Positions 54,601 to 63,539 of a stretch of DNA of 64,000 nt are shown one piece after another (within the stretch, counting starts at the first letter, position 1; each line of letters starts with the position of its first letter). This DNA is from Paraescarpia echinospica. Lineage: Eukaryota > Annelida > Polychaeta > Sabellida > Siboglinidae. Location: the NCBI GenBank assembly GCA_020002185.1, contig CM034534.1, positions 11,640,512-11,704,511 on the forward strand, read 5' to 3'. The notes under the pieces are model-generated. The model did not search any database and was not told the DNA's origin. It saw only the letters and a program-made list of their open reading frames with translations. The position numbers and the translations under genes were made by a program.

Positions 54601-56539
54601 TTGTGTCCCACGTAAAATAATCATCTATAATCATATTTAAATTATAGTTACTTGCAAAAAAACCCAGATCAGATCCCACGTAAAATAATCATCTATAATC
54701 ATATTTAAATTATAGGTACTTGCAAAAAAAACCAGATCAAATAACTTGGGGGTTCATTAGTATTTCCAGGTGATTCGCTTTATGATTACGCCAGAAGCCA
54801 CGCAACCAATACTTTAGTTTGTTATTATGTGTCAGACACACACATATGCAGACGCCGGTTTCGTGAAGTATTCGTAGTGGATGTTTAATAAAGATTATGT
54901 AACAGTTTTTAACAATACTGGGCATTTTTTATGGTTGTTGGCACTTGCATGTTACATAATGTTTATATAATTTCGAATAGTCATGGAAAATATCAAACTT
55001 TAGTACGAACCCTCAGCTGATAAGAACCCTTAACCCATAATGACATTTGTGAGTCCAGTTTTGTCAGAGACATAGATTTTCTCATTCAAAGAGCTGAATA
55101 TATGGAGCACTGTGTTCTAACTAGTTTCATAGTAGAATGTTTACTTAACATGGGTAATGATGGATTTACAAGAATTATTAATAGGTATGTATACATATAT
55201 ATGTTTACCTATCTTTAGTTCAGGCTAGGAAATGGCATTGTTTGCACAACTAAACAATTATCCTATCCAGGTGAACATTTTGAGCTCCTAAGCGTCAGAC
55301 TACTGCAGATACTTATTTGTTTAGAGGTTTAAAATGGAATGACTGTTTCTATTAAATTAGGGTTTTGATGTACAAGTTTAAGGTATAGTCTATTGAATCA
55401 AACTACTAAACTGTACTAAATTGTGTCCTGGTAACCCAATACAACATTCTGAAACAACTTGTGCTTAAAACCAAGCAACGTTCAGTAAGTGTAGGCTCTG
55501 TGTTATTCACAGGTGATGCAATCCCTTTAAATGTTTCACTTCTCCTTGCAGTGTGCCGTGCAGTAGACATCCCGTTGTGCTGTTTGGTGCCAGTACAAGT
55601 AGATCAGTGCTGCAGGGTGCACTGAAGCCTCGCACTGGCACACAGTGCTGTGTCAGCTACAAGGACACAGAAGGTGCACTACACATGGTGGGTTGGTGCA
55701 CTGAGTCAGTGCTGTGTACTATGAAATACACTACATGCAGTGAGACTGTCCCATGCTTTAACCACTAAATCATCGCACCTCACATTTACCTGTTTTAAAA
55801 TAGATTTTCAATCTACCACATTTCAAATGCTACCAATGCTGGTAAGTGATATCCGTGTACTGGTGCAGTTGTCACTGTTTTGTTACTCATGAGATTTAAT
55901 GCTGGAAAATGGTCAATTTTGGAAGCTGTGACGCTGGTAAAAACATTAAGTATGTGTGTAACTATCCAAAGAAAAACTAAATAAACATAATAGGTCAGTG
56001 TCTCTAGTATACACACTGTTAGAACAAATATTAGACAAACCCTGTTACACAATTTAGTAACAAAATTGTTGAAATTTTTCATGATTTACTATCTTTAGAA
56101 GTAGACCCAGTGATTACAACAACGTTTATCTTATCTAGCGCCATATGCATAACATTGATAGAGCTTTACGTAAGACTAATACATAAATAGTAGAAATAAA
56201 TCAAATTTAAATATAAGAATAAATAAATTAAGATAACAGTGCTGTGTAAACATCAGTAGATTAAGTAAATTGATTTAAATGTTAAAATAATGATTGACCT
56301 ACACGTTCACTGAAGTAATCAATATTAATTCCTGATGGAATAATCTCCACTTCAGTGAGACAGTAACTGAAGTCAGTTTAAAACTTTGTGACCATCTTTG
56401 ATGACTTCGTGGTAGTGTCACCTATATTGACGCATTGTGTGTGTCACCACTCACCAGGTGTGTCAGGCAGTGTCACCACGCAGTCCAATCACCTGTGCTC
56501 GCACCTACTTCTTGATGAGTGGCTCTCTGCCCCATCCAG
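42547..56539 (+). CDS. DAAF9: DAAF9 (C20orf194/Shulin) N-terminal part, 13 exons
   Basis: Thirteen exons with GT-AG borders and fully compatible phases splice into about 323 codons. Conserved stretches include 'GIDGRYNEGTTELVNYLLFG', '[20 protein letters not shown]', 'EDFKIKSFIAMV', 'ERWPIVQAFALEGFEG', 'GFFTMKH' and 'SPITCARTYFL'. These match my recollection of vertebrate C20orf194 in the same order. DAAF9 and its Tetrahymena counterpart Shulin bind outer-arm dynein in the cytoplasm and hold it inactive for delivery to cilia. The N-terminal region resembles a creatinase/aminopeptidase-P-like fold, which I infer from the 'L...GIDGRYNEG' pattern. Human DAAF9 is nearly 1,200 residues, so most of the protein is missing here. 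I could not find the next exon before 64 kb. Confidence 0.82.
43332..43422 (+). CDS. DAAF9: DAAF9 exon 3
   Basis: Acceptor GTGTTTTCAG, donor AAAG|GTAATT. Encodes 'IDGRYNEGTTELVNYLLFGF' and 'FDTRRAELE', the most recognisable DAAF9 block. Confidence 0.88.
43830..43858 (+). CDS. DAAF9: DAAF9 exon 4 (29-bp micro-exon)
   Basis: Acceptor GTGATTTTGCAG, donor GATG|GTTTGT (weak at +3). Encodes 'SGYEEEVLD' with partial codons at both ends. Phases match exons 3 and 5. Confidence 0.8.
44879..45003 (+). CDS. DAAF9: DAAF9 exon 5
   Basis: Acceptor TTTTGCTGGCAG, donor AAAG|GTAAGT. Encodes 'MMFLIHENRVEIYCNHVNYF' and '[20 protein letters not shown]', ending in phase 0. Confidence 0.88.
46000..46093 (+). CDS. 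DAAF9: DAAF9 exon 6
   Basis: Acceptor TCTTTTATTTTAG, donor AGTG|GTAGGT. Encodes 'YDQEKAEDFKIKSFIAMVET' and 'SQCIGIPFFNS'. Confidence 0.87.
47712..47793 (+). CDS. DAAF9: DAAF9 exon 7
   Basis: Acceptor ATCTGTTGACAG, donor GAAGG|GTAAGTG. Encodes 'AGGTFDPMLLERWPIVQAFA' and 'LEGFEG'. The last 19 exon bases plus the first 10 intron bases form the unit of the minisatellite that follows without any gap. Confidence 0.88.
47794..48350. repeat. 29-bp minisatellite built from the exon 7 splice donor
   Basis: Eight near-exact units at 47794-48025 read GTAAGTGTGGCACTGGAGGG plus GTTTGAAGG, each recreating the exon end and (in six) a GTAAGT/GTAGGT donor. Beyond 48026 the units decay progressively to about 48350. 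Confidence 0.93.
48767..48794 (+). CDS. DAAF9: DAAF9 exon 8 (28-bp micro-exon)
   Basis: Acceptor TTTGTTCTAG, donor CAAG|GTAAGA. Encodes 'GGFFTMKHK' and completes the split Gly codon. A decayed copy of this exon and its acceptor lies at 53461-53527. Confidence 0.83.
49182..49712 (-). pseudogene. RTE-type LINE C-terminal fragment in a DAAF9 intron
   Basis: The 176-codon minus-strand frame reads 'SVLLYGCETWKVNKSDNKKL', 'RRIKKIRWPVEI', 'QRRRWNWIVHVLRKKDYNHS', 'GTRKVGRPKTTWRTTVEKER' and 'DRARWRSRIAALWATRPEED'. This is the C-terminal tail typical of RTE/BovB-like retrotransposon proteins. It is 5'-truncated and antisense to the host gene. The open frame suggests modest age. Confidence 0.88.
50986..51063 (+). 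CDS. DAAF9: DAAF9 exon 9
   Basis: Acceptor TTAACTTTCAG, donor TGAC|GTAAGT. Phase 0 at both ends. Encodes 'VVDVSEKLHEIYQLIDPVAL' and 'EMLVSD'. Confidence 0.83.
51804..51862 (+). CDS. DAAF9: DAAF9 exon 10 with NAGNAG acceptor
   Basis: The acceptor reads TTTGCAGCAG, so splicing after either CAG would include or omit one Gln. Encodes 'QLPQFEQQLSAMFSLIDVH'. Donor CACAG|GTGAGA. Confidence 0.83.
53375..53420 (+). CDS. DAAF9: DAAF9 exon 11
   Basis: Acceptor TGTGTTGGCAG, donor AGAG|GTAAGC. Encodes 'RHNTMEELTEGSVSE' after a split Arg codon. Confidence 0.78.
53461..53527 (+). pseudogene. Decayed duplicate of DAAF9 exon 8 and its acceptor
   Basis: 'GGATATTTTTTCAGGGCTTC' and 'TGAGATTTATTCTTTTAG' followed by 'CGGCAGCTTCTTCACA' match 48722-48782 closely. 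The downstream half and donor are lost, so it is a pseudo-exon in the intron after exon 11. Confidence 0.8.
53724..54265. repeat. 26-bp minisatellite in a DAAF9 intron, about 20 copies
   Basis: The unit is approximately ACCTCCAACTGAAACCCCTT plus CTTGAG, with small length variants (CCCC versus CCCCCC). Open frames on the minus strand are artefacts of the repeat. A related but irregular motif occurs at 53040-53110. Confidence 0.96.
54544..54593 (+). CDS. DAAF9: DAAF9 exon 12
   Basis: Acceptor CTTTTTTGTAG, donor AAAAG|GTAGGT. Encodes 'PLRTYFIHGRVGLASK' plus two bases. Confidence 0.8.
54608..54735. repeat. Two tandem ~69-bp units just inside the intron
   Basis: 'CACGTAAAATAATCATCTAT' through 'ACTTGCAAAAAAA' occurs twice in succession (about 54608 and 54677). 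Confidence 0.9.
55552..55687 (+). CDS. DAAF9: DAAF9 exon 13
   Basis: Acceptor TTCTCCTTGCAG, donor CATG|GTGGGT. Encodes 'VPCSRHPVVLFGASTSRSVL' and then 'QGALKPRTGTQCCVSYKDTE' plus 'GALHM'. Divergent from vertebrates apart from the 'PVVLFG' core. Confidence 0.8.
56458..56539 (+). CDS. DAAF9: DAAF9 exon 14, last exon found
   Basis: Acceptor CCACTCACCAG, donor CCAG|GTACGT. Encodes 'VCQAVSPRSPITCARTYFLM' and 'SGSLPHP' and ends in phase 1. The following exon was not identified. Confidence 0.82.
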
Positions 56540-56589
56540 GTACGTCTCCTTACCTTGTTCGGGTGTGCTGCCTTCAGGTGTATGCTCAT

Positions 56590-57260
56590 GGTTGGAAGGG
56601 GGAGGGTTGGAAAAGGAGTAGGGAATGGTGGAAGGAGAGATAAGCAGAGGATGGAAGGATGAGTAGAGAGGAGGATGAGGAGTGGGTGAAGATGGGAGAA
56701 AGAGTACAGAGGGATGGGAGCGACAGGTGGAGATGGGAGGATGGGAAAAAAAGGAGGTGGGGTGGAGGGAGATGGGGAGGGGGAGGATGGGAGAAAGAGG
56801 AAGGAGGGGTGGAGTGAGACAGGTGGAGGGGGAGGATGGGAGAAAGAGGAAGGGGAGAGGGGAGGATGGGAGAAAAAGGAGGGAGGGTGGAGGAAGACCG
56901 GAGGAGAGGGGAGGATGGGAGAAAGAGGAGGGAGGGGTGGAGGAAGACAGGAGGCGGGGGAGGATTGGAGAAAGAGGAGGGAGGTGTGGAGGGAGACAGG
57001 GGGAGAGGGGAGGATGGGAGAAAGACGAGGGAGGGGTGTAGGGAGACAGGGGAAGATGGGAGAAAGAGGAGGGAGGGGTGGAGGGAGAGAGGGGAGAAAG
57101 AGGAGGGAGGGGAGGATGGGAGAAAGAGGAGGGAGGGGTGGAGGGAGACAGGGAGAGAGGGGAGGATGGGAGAAAGAGGGTGGAGGGAGGGAGGGAGAGA
57201 GGGGAGGATGGGAGAAAGAGGAGGGAGGGGTCGGGGGAGGCATGAGAGAAGATAGAGGAT
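56590..57260. repeat. Polypurine minisatellite at the start of a DAAF9 intron
   Basis: About 670 bases of almost pure G/A on the + strand, with recurring 'GAGGATGGGAGAAAGAGG' and 'AGGGGTGGAGGGAGACAGG' in units of roughly 40-60 bp. Long frames on both strands reflect lack of stop codons. Confidence 0.95.
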
Positions 57261-57299
57261 AATGTATTTGTCAGACAAATCCAGGAGTCATTCAAATGC

Positions 57300-58830
57300 T
57301 ATGACACGTAATTCAATATCGTTCACATTTACAGAACAACCAAGCTAATGCCATTACCAATAAACACTTATTTAAGATAACGTTTACCCTCATGTGACCA
57401 GTTACCACGCACGGCCAAACCAACAATGTGGAGTCATCGACATTTCACAGAAATGTTCAGGTGGCGCCATCTGGTGTAAAAGCACAGTCACCTGGTCGAT
57501 TTGTGAGATTTCTATATGGGGTGAAAAACTGTTTAGGTGAGATGATTTTAAGGGCTGTTGCCCCACAGTCTCCACCTCCAGAGGCCTGGCCTCAGAGGGG
57601 GTGCACTAATTGGCTGACCTCTGACCTTTGTAGCCTCACTTTGAATTTGAAATACATGTCGGGCTGTAATTGGTTTAAAACAGGCCATATCGAATGTCAT
57701 GTTTCAGTAGTTTGTTTGTGTGGTTTAGAAGATGAGTTGTAAAGATTTGGTATAGCATATCATTGGTATGCATATTTTATCTTTTTGCCATTATAATATG
57801 TTGCAGGCTCTTGTTAATATGCAATAATTGCGTCCATTAACATGTTGGATATCTACCCATTTCAGACCCCAGTTCAAAATAATTTGCCAGTCCAAGATTG
57901 TTTGTAAATGCTTTGAGTTTTTAAAACATTTTGATACGTACGGGTTCACTCACTCTGCACATATTTTATTGAATGGTTTATTGAATGTTTTCTGCTAACG
58001 ATTTCAGAATATACATAATTCGCTACTGTGTTCTCTAATGTTGAATGGACACCTCTGCATCCTAGAATATTTGTTATTCTCTTGATTAAGAGGAAGTTAT
58101 TCATTGACTTAATGAGAGAGGTGTCCAATGGTTTGGTTGCCCATTGAAGAAAAGGGCAATGGTGTAGAATCTGGGTTCACATTGATTTGACCGTTATAAC
58201 TATATTTTTGCCTAAATTTGATACATGAAATGAGTCTTCCATCATTCCACATCAGTTCATGCAAATAATGTTATAACATTTTGCAGTGTAGGAAACTTTG
58301 ATATTTTGATGTCTGGAATTGATAATTTATATAAAAGTCGACAACGAAATTGGGATTTGGGTGGTCAGGTTTGTGATTTTTGGTTGGTTCCTTGTGACAA
58401 AAAATGCAATAACAAATTTGCTGACAATTTTCGCCTCATAAAAATTCACAAGACACTCAATTAAACAAATAGCAAGTAGTCCAGATCTCTGGAGGGGGAA
58501 ACTTCTTTATGAGTTGTACTGTACTTATTTGGCTGTTGCCTTGTTGCATTACCTTTAATACTAATATATACTCTTTCACAGCTATATCTAGGTGTAAATT
58601 TAACATACATAATTATGCAGTGTTGATGCTGACATCTTTAAATTATAGCATTATTTACGCCAATATGTTTTCCATAGTAAATTATCAATTTGGTATATAT
58701 ATATACAATTTCTATGAATATGATTTGTCAGGCAGGCACCATGATGATGCTAATTTTGTAGATCGCATGATAACAGGTGGGATTAGGTACAAATCACTCA
58801 GCATATAATATTTATACATTGTACAATTAT
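57300..58830. other. Unannotated, presumed DAAF9 intron
   Basis: Searched for an exon in the phase required after exon 14 and found none. Confidence 0.4.
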
Positions 58831-58832
58831 TT

Positions 58833-59207
58833 TTGCTGTGTTTACAGAAATTTCTTCAGAAACATGAGAGGAAAATACTTTCAATGATGACTGTGGTGAT
58901 TGGGTTTCCATGTTTTTCTAGTAAAGAGACATTCACTGCATATAATCTTCCAGATTATATGCAAAGAATGTTTGTAGTTATCTTTCCAGACACGAGGACA
59001 GAAATGGAATGTGTGCATGTCACATGCATTTTTCCACTTCTGTGTATCCTTCAGGTGTTTGATGTAGTGTTTGGAATCAGTTTGATTTTCATCATCTATT
59101 TAGTCAAATCAATCGATGAACGATTGTATAACTGGCTTTTGGACGGCCATTCTAAGAAAAGTTTCATCACTAGGTGGCAGTACTTGTGCAACCCATCATT
59201 TTATTGA
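58833..59207 (+). other. Unrecognised 124-codon open frame
   Basis: Contains a hydrophobic stretch 'VFDVVFGISLIFIIYLV'. An acceptor-like TGTGTTTACAG precedes it, but splicing from DAAF9 exon 14 would hit a stop after six codons, so it is not the next exon. May be chance. Confidence 0.2.
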
Positions 59208-59545
59208 ATGGAATCAACAAATCATCTACAAAATAATTGAATAATTAGAACAACAACACTGTGTAGCATGTAGCAATGAGTCCAAAGCAAGTGCTTGCAT
59301 CCATGGTTTAAATGTAGAGATTGGCTCATTCAAATTCTTTCAACAGTCATTTGCACTGCATCACCATATTTTTGTTTGTTACCATAATGACAAAATTTGG
59401 AAATCTTAGCTGTGAAATATTTCTGCATCTAATTGGGTGTTTCAGCCAGGAATATCAAATAAATATTTGGTATCCCATATTTGGAGCTTCAAAGCCACTG
59501 ACTGAACTAGTCATGCAGACTTCCTAAACAATAGTTGGTCTACGT

Positions 59546-61460
59546 CAGGAGTCAGCAACCTGCGGCCCGTGGACTAAAAGAAAAATTGTCCACAATGCAG
59601 CCCGTGTGATGACAACAGTAGTTGCAACTTCAATGGTTGGAAGACCTGCTGCATCATCCCTCAAGAAGACAACTTCAATGGTTGGAAGACCTGCTGCATC
59701 ATCCCTCAAGAAGACAACTTCAATGGTTGGAAGACCTGCTGCATCATCCCTCAAGAAGACAACTTCAATGGTTGGAAGACCTGCTGCATCATCCCTCAAG
59801 AAGACAACTTCAATGGTTGGAAGACCTGCTGCATCATCCCTCAAGAAGACAACTTCAATGGTTGGAAAACCTGCTGCATCATCCCTCAAGAAGACAACTT
59901 CAATGGTTGGAAGACCTGCTGCATCATCCCTCAAGAAGACAACTTCAATGGTTGGAAGACCTGCTGCATCATCCCTCAAGAAGACAACTTCAATGGTTGG
60001 AAGACCTGCTGCATCATCCCTCAAGAAGACAACTTCAATGGTTGGAAGACCTGCTGCATCATCCCTCAAGAAGACAACTTCAATGGTTGGAAGACCTGCT
60101 GCATCATCCCTCAAGAAGACAACTTCAATGGTTGGAAGACCTGCTGCATCATCCCTCAAGAAGACAACTTCAATGGTTGGAAGACCTGCTGCATCATCCC
60201 TCAAGAAGACATGAATGTCAAGTAAACGAAAATCCAGAAGACAATGCCCGTCATTGTGAAGACTGAATTATGTTTGCGCTCATGAAATAAACCACTGGCT
60301 GAGATTATTGTGCAGTATAAAGACCTCCTCTATTGCGAAGAGCTTTAGCCGAGTCAGTGTGCTATGCTGCACAGTGAGCTGAGATATTGGATTATAGGGT
60401 GTTCACAGAGCAGAAGGGTACACAAGTACTGGAACTTAAACACCCCAAATGGATTTGTGAGAACACCTCATCAGTGAGATGTTCCAGTTCGTCTCTGCTT
60501 CCGAGATCACGTTGCTACTGTGGGAGGCCCAATTGGGACGATTAGTTGCAGGTCATTGCATTTATTTGGTGTCTGCTCGTCAAGTTGATCCGCCATCTTG
60601 GCTATACACAATCGAATGCTGTGCATTGTCTGCCTTAGGACTCAAACAATGCAGTGGTATTTTGATGAACAATGCCACTACTGAAGCCAGAGAGTAATGT
60701 GCAAGTTCTTCAGATGATTGGCCAAAGATGCACAGCTGAAAAAAATAGTGGACTGTTTCCTTCGTTTGATTGCAGTAGATGCTGATGTGCTTTCTTGCAG
60801 TTGTTGTGTACAGCCCACCAAGTGCCGTTGCTAGGATACGAGACCTGATGTCACGTAATCGCTAAAGGTCCTAATAGCGAAACCCTAAGCTGAGCGTGTT
60901 GCCGATCTTAGGACTCGCAACGAGGAGTTGCCTATTTTTCCAACCCATTCCAAGTGAAAATCGTCGATGCGTAGGAAGCTGTCCGGAGAGTTCACCAAAC
61001 TACAATGCGGCTCTATAACAATCAAAGATACTGCCAAAGAGTTTATGCTTGTATAGTGCTACTATATGCATTTGCTGATGGAACAATTTCCTCATCTGAT
61101 CAAACACGCTAAACTCTGCCAATTTATTTGGTGGCGCAGTATTAAACTAGTAATCCTTGTGTCGAAAACACTGACCAGGAATAATGGGTGCTTTTTATTA
61201 GTGACATGCAAGAGTTGTTCACACCTAGACGTTCAAGTTTGATGAAAACTATCAAACTTACTAGCAACTGGAAATTTGTAAGTTAAATTTCAATGCATAT
61301 AAACAAGATTGCGTACATCCAGATTCCAAACATAGCATAATGCACCAGTTCCCACTAGGCTTAGGCTAACAATAATCAATGTTTATTAATACATGTGTGG
61401 CTCTGACTTACTCCAAGTCATCTGTTTCGCCTTCCATTCAAAAAGCTTGCCAGACCCCTG
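59546..61460. mobile_element. hAT-type element with 8-bp duplication carrying a minisatellite
   Basis: The left end CAGGAGTCAGCAACCTGCGG resembles the common hAT terminus CAGGGGTC.GCAACC, and the right end read in reverse is CAGGGGTCTGGCAAGC. Flanks GTCTACGT (59538-59545) and GTCTAAGT (61461-61468) match at 7 of 8 positions, as expected for an aged 8-bp duplication. The 1.9-kb body contains a 13-unit minisatellite and no clear transposase. Confidence 0.75.
59627..60211. repeat. 45-bp minisatellite, 13 almost identical copies
   Basis: The unit begins ACTTCAATGGTTGGAAGACC and ends CCCTCAAGAAGACA. Exactly 13 x 45 = 585 bp, with a single G-to-A change in the sixth copy as the only difference I noticed. 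The length is a multiple of three, so several frames are open on both strands (for example 15-residue 'TSMVGRPAASSLKKT' repeats). I see no evidence of a gene. Confidence 0.98.
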
Positions 61461-61468
61461 GTCTAAGT

Positions 61469-61715
61469 GAAATTACTTTCAGCAACATTCCTGTTCTTAG
61501 TTTGAAAGGGAAATTTATACAAATAATGAATATAGACAAAGCAAGACGGATTCTTTAGTTTAATGTTGTTCACCAAAATATTTTTCTGGAAAAAAACATG
61601 CAGTAAGTTTGCGAATAGCTAGTGTTCATTAAATATATAAAACCGATCATGTTATTAATGTCATTGACAGTATTACGTTCACGTGTAGAATTGAAATCAT
61701 CATGTGTTCATATAA
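61469..61715. other. Short spacer 3' of the GPCR gene
   Basis: AT-rich. On the minus strand this is where the receptor 3' UTR would lie. No strong poly(A) signal identified. Confidence 0.4.
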
Positions 61716-62891
61716 TCACGGGTCGAGAAAGGTCACGACCTTCTGGTTCTTCGGTGGTCCGTATTTGCTCTGTCTTTTTGGCTGCGTTTTGCTGCACCTA
61801 CAACTGCAGCAGTGGGTGATTTTGAGCAGTGAGCGTCGAAATGTGTCGTCGTAATTACACAAGAGGGGAAAAGGAAGCGTGAAAAAGAAGCAAAACACGA
61901 ACTCGGCAATGCTGTGTAATCCAACGTAGATTTGGTTTTCCGGGAGCTGCCATTGAGGATTGAGATGATCGATGATGTTCAAGATAATGAATGGTCCTGT
62001 GAGGACGAGATACAACACAGAAATAATTACAAAAAACTGACTTAGGTGGATCTCTTCTGTGATCTTGCGATGGAGTACATTGCCGGAGCCGTATTTTACA
62101 GGCCACTTCATCAGCAGCTTGCGGGAACGTTTTATTCCGCTTGCAATTAGCACCAGTTTAATGAGCATCATGGGATACGGTAGAAGAACGGTGATTGCGA
62201 CAACGTACCAGAAATACACTGTGTTGTATTCGGGTGTGTTTGCCTCATCAGAGACCTGTGAGATAACCAGGGTTTGATTGGTCATGTAATCATACACCTC
62301 CACTGCCTCGTACTTCCACAGCTGTGGAATGGAACTAATCAAACTGACACAATAAACTACAACTGACACTACCCCTGCCTGTGTTCGTCCACACCTTTGT
62401 CCGTTACTCGAATGCGAGTGTCTTGCCACTTGCGAATGTCGCTGCAGCGTCGCAATAACCAGAATCCAGAGGGCACTGTATGCAAACCACGAATGTGCTG
62501 TCTTCAAATATCCGTAGGCGTATTGATACGTGTTGCTGTGACCAGTGTAGTCCTCGAGTTTGAGTGATGCGCTGCACACAAGGAGAAGCACACAGGCGGC
62601 GGAATACGCCTGGAGGAAGCCATGTTCGTTGTTGTGACGCCTCGATGACATCACTATGACACTTGTGAGCCCAGACAGAATCCCCCATGCGAGGATGACA
62701 GGGTAGGTGACGGACGTCACGTCCAGGACCACAGTTTGCCACACGTCGGTGTCGGTCACCTGACCAAAATGACTGACATTTTGACATGGCTCACCACAGT
62801 TGGCAGCTATTTTGTACGAGACATTGCCAAGGTCACGGAGGAAGGTAATGTCAGGCATGAATGGCTGTGGCACAGTGTACACCTCCGACAT
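61716..62891 (-). CDS. Intronless orphan class A-like GPCR
   Basis: A complete 391-codon frame with seven hydrophobic segments at about residues 56-80, 90-108, 126-150, 172-190, 224-252, 283-306 and 320-346. The extracellular N-terminus has two N-glycosylation sites (NVS at 23 and 38). The intracellular C-tail has a 'CCSCRC' cluster suited to palmitoylation, then basic residues. The pattern, including 'WILVIATLQRH' after segment 3 and 'YDDTFRRSLLK' after segment 7, resembles invertebrate FMRFamide/peptide-receptor-like GPCRs. The DRY motif is QRH, and neither CWxP nor NPxxY is present, so signalling or ligand class may be unusual. A single exon is typical of lineage-expanded receptors. Confidence 0.82.
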   Translation of the reverse strand: MSEVYTVPQPFMPDITFLRDLGNVSYKIAANCGEPCQNVSHFGQVTDTDVWQTVVLDVTSVTYPVILAWGILSGLTSVIVMSSRRHNNEHGFLQAYSAACVLLLVCSASLKLEDYTGHSNTYQYAYGYLKTAHSWFAYSALWILVIATLQRHSQVARHSHSSNGQRCGRTQAGVVSVVVYCVSLISSIPQLWKYEAVEVYDYMTNQTLVISQVSDEANTPEYNTVYFWYVVAITVLLPYPMMLIKLVLIASGIKRSRKLLMKWPVKYGSGNVLHRKITEEIHLSQFFVIISVLYLVLTGPFIILNIIDHLNPQWQLPENQIYVGLHSIAEFVFCFFFTLPFPLLCNYDDTFRRSLLKITHCCSCRCSKTQPKRQSKYGPPKNQKVVTFLDP

Positions 62892-63069
62892 TGTCCTGAT
62901 TTGTCCTGATGTGTCCTGATAGAGTTAGTGACAGGATACTGTTGAAGAAGTCATCATGGCCGTCAAGTCGGTGACTTCATTCAGTTTGACATCAACCAAG
63001 GAATACATCCATTGACCTAGAAGGAGAAGGTTTCTTGTGTGATGCCTACACTCCAGTATTACATGCTCA

Positions 63070-63530
63070 CATGCATGAATACATACGTACTAACGTGCAT
63101 ACAAACATGCACACATGCGTACACATACAAACATGGCTCTTTTACACATGCATACATGCAGGCACACATATGGGCACAAAACACTCACGCACACGCGCAC
63201 ACAGGGGCACTAAACCCACACGCACATACACACGCACACGCACACATGGGCACTAAACCCACACGCACACATGCACCCGCACGCACGCACGCACACACAT
63301 GGGCACTATAAACACACACGCGCATGCACACACACACATAGGCACTAAACCAACACACACGCACACACACGCACACACACACACACACTCACACACACAC
63401 ACATGGGCACTAAACCCACATACACGCACACATGGGCACTAAACCCACACACACACGCACACACATGCACAGACACACACATGGGCACTATAAACGCACA
63501 CGTGCACACACACATCATTATGCATTATAT
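63070..63530. repeat. CA-rich minisatellite
   Basis: (CA)n stretches are punctuated by repeated 'CACATGGGCACTAAACCCAC'. Frames on both strands are artefacts. Confidence 0.95.
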
Positions 63531-63539
63531 ACATTCATG

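Noticed and set aside
56473..57295. Pro/Ser-rich and Gly/Arg/Glu-rich frames up to 268 codons
   Set aside because: Artefacts of the polypurine tract, with overlapping frames on both strands.
58846..59207. DAAF9 exon 15
   Set aside because: Splicing from exon 14 into this acceptor reaches a TGA within seven codons, and the sequence does not resemble the family.
59545..60266. 15-residue repeat proteins on both strands (about 200-220 codons)
   Set aside because: The 45-bp unit is a multiple of three without stops. No codon preference, promoter or homologue is apparent, and it lies in a hAT element.
63035..63388. His/Thr-rich and Cys/Val-rich frames near the window end
   Set aside because: They are translations of the CA-rich minisatellite.
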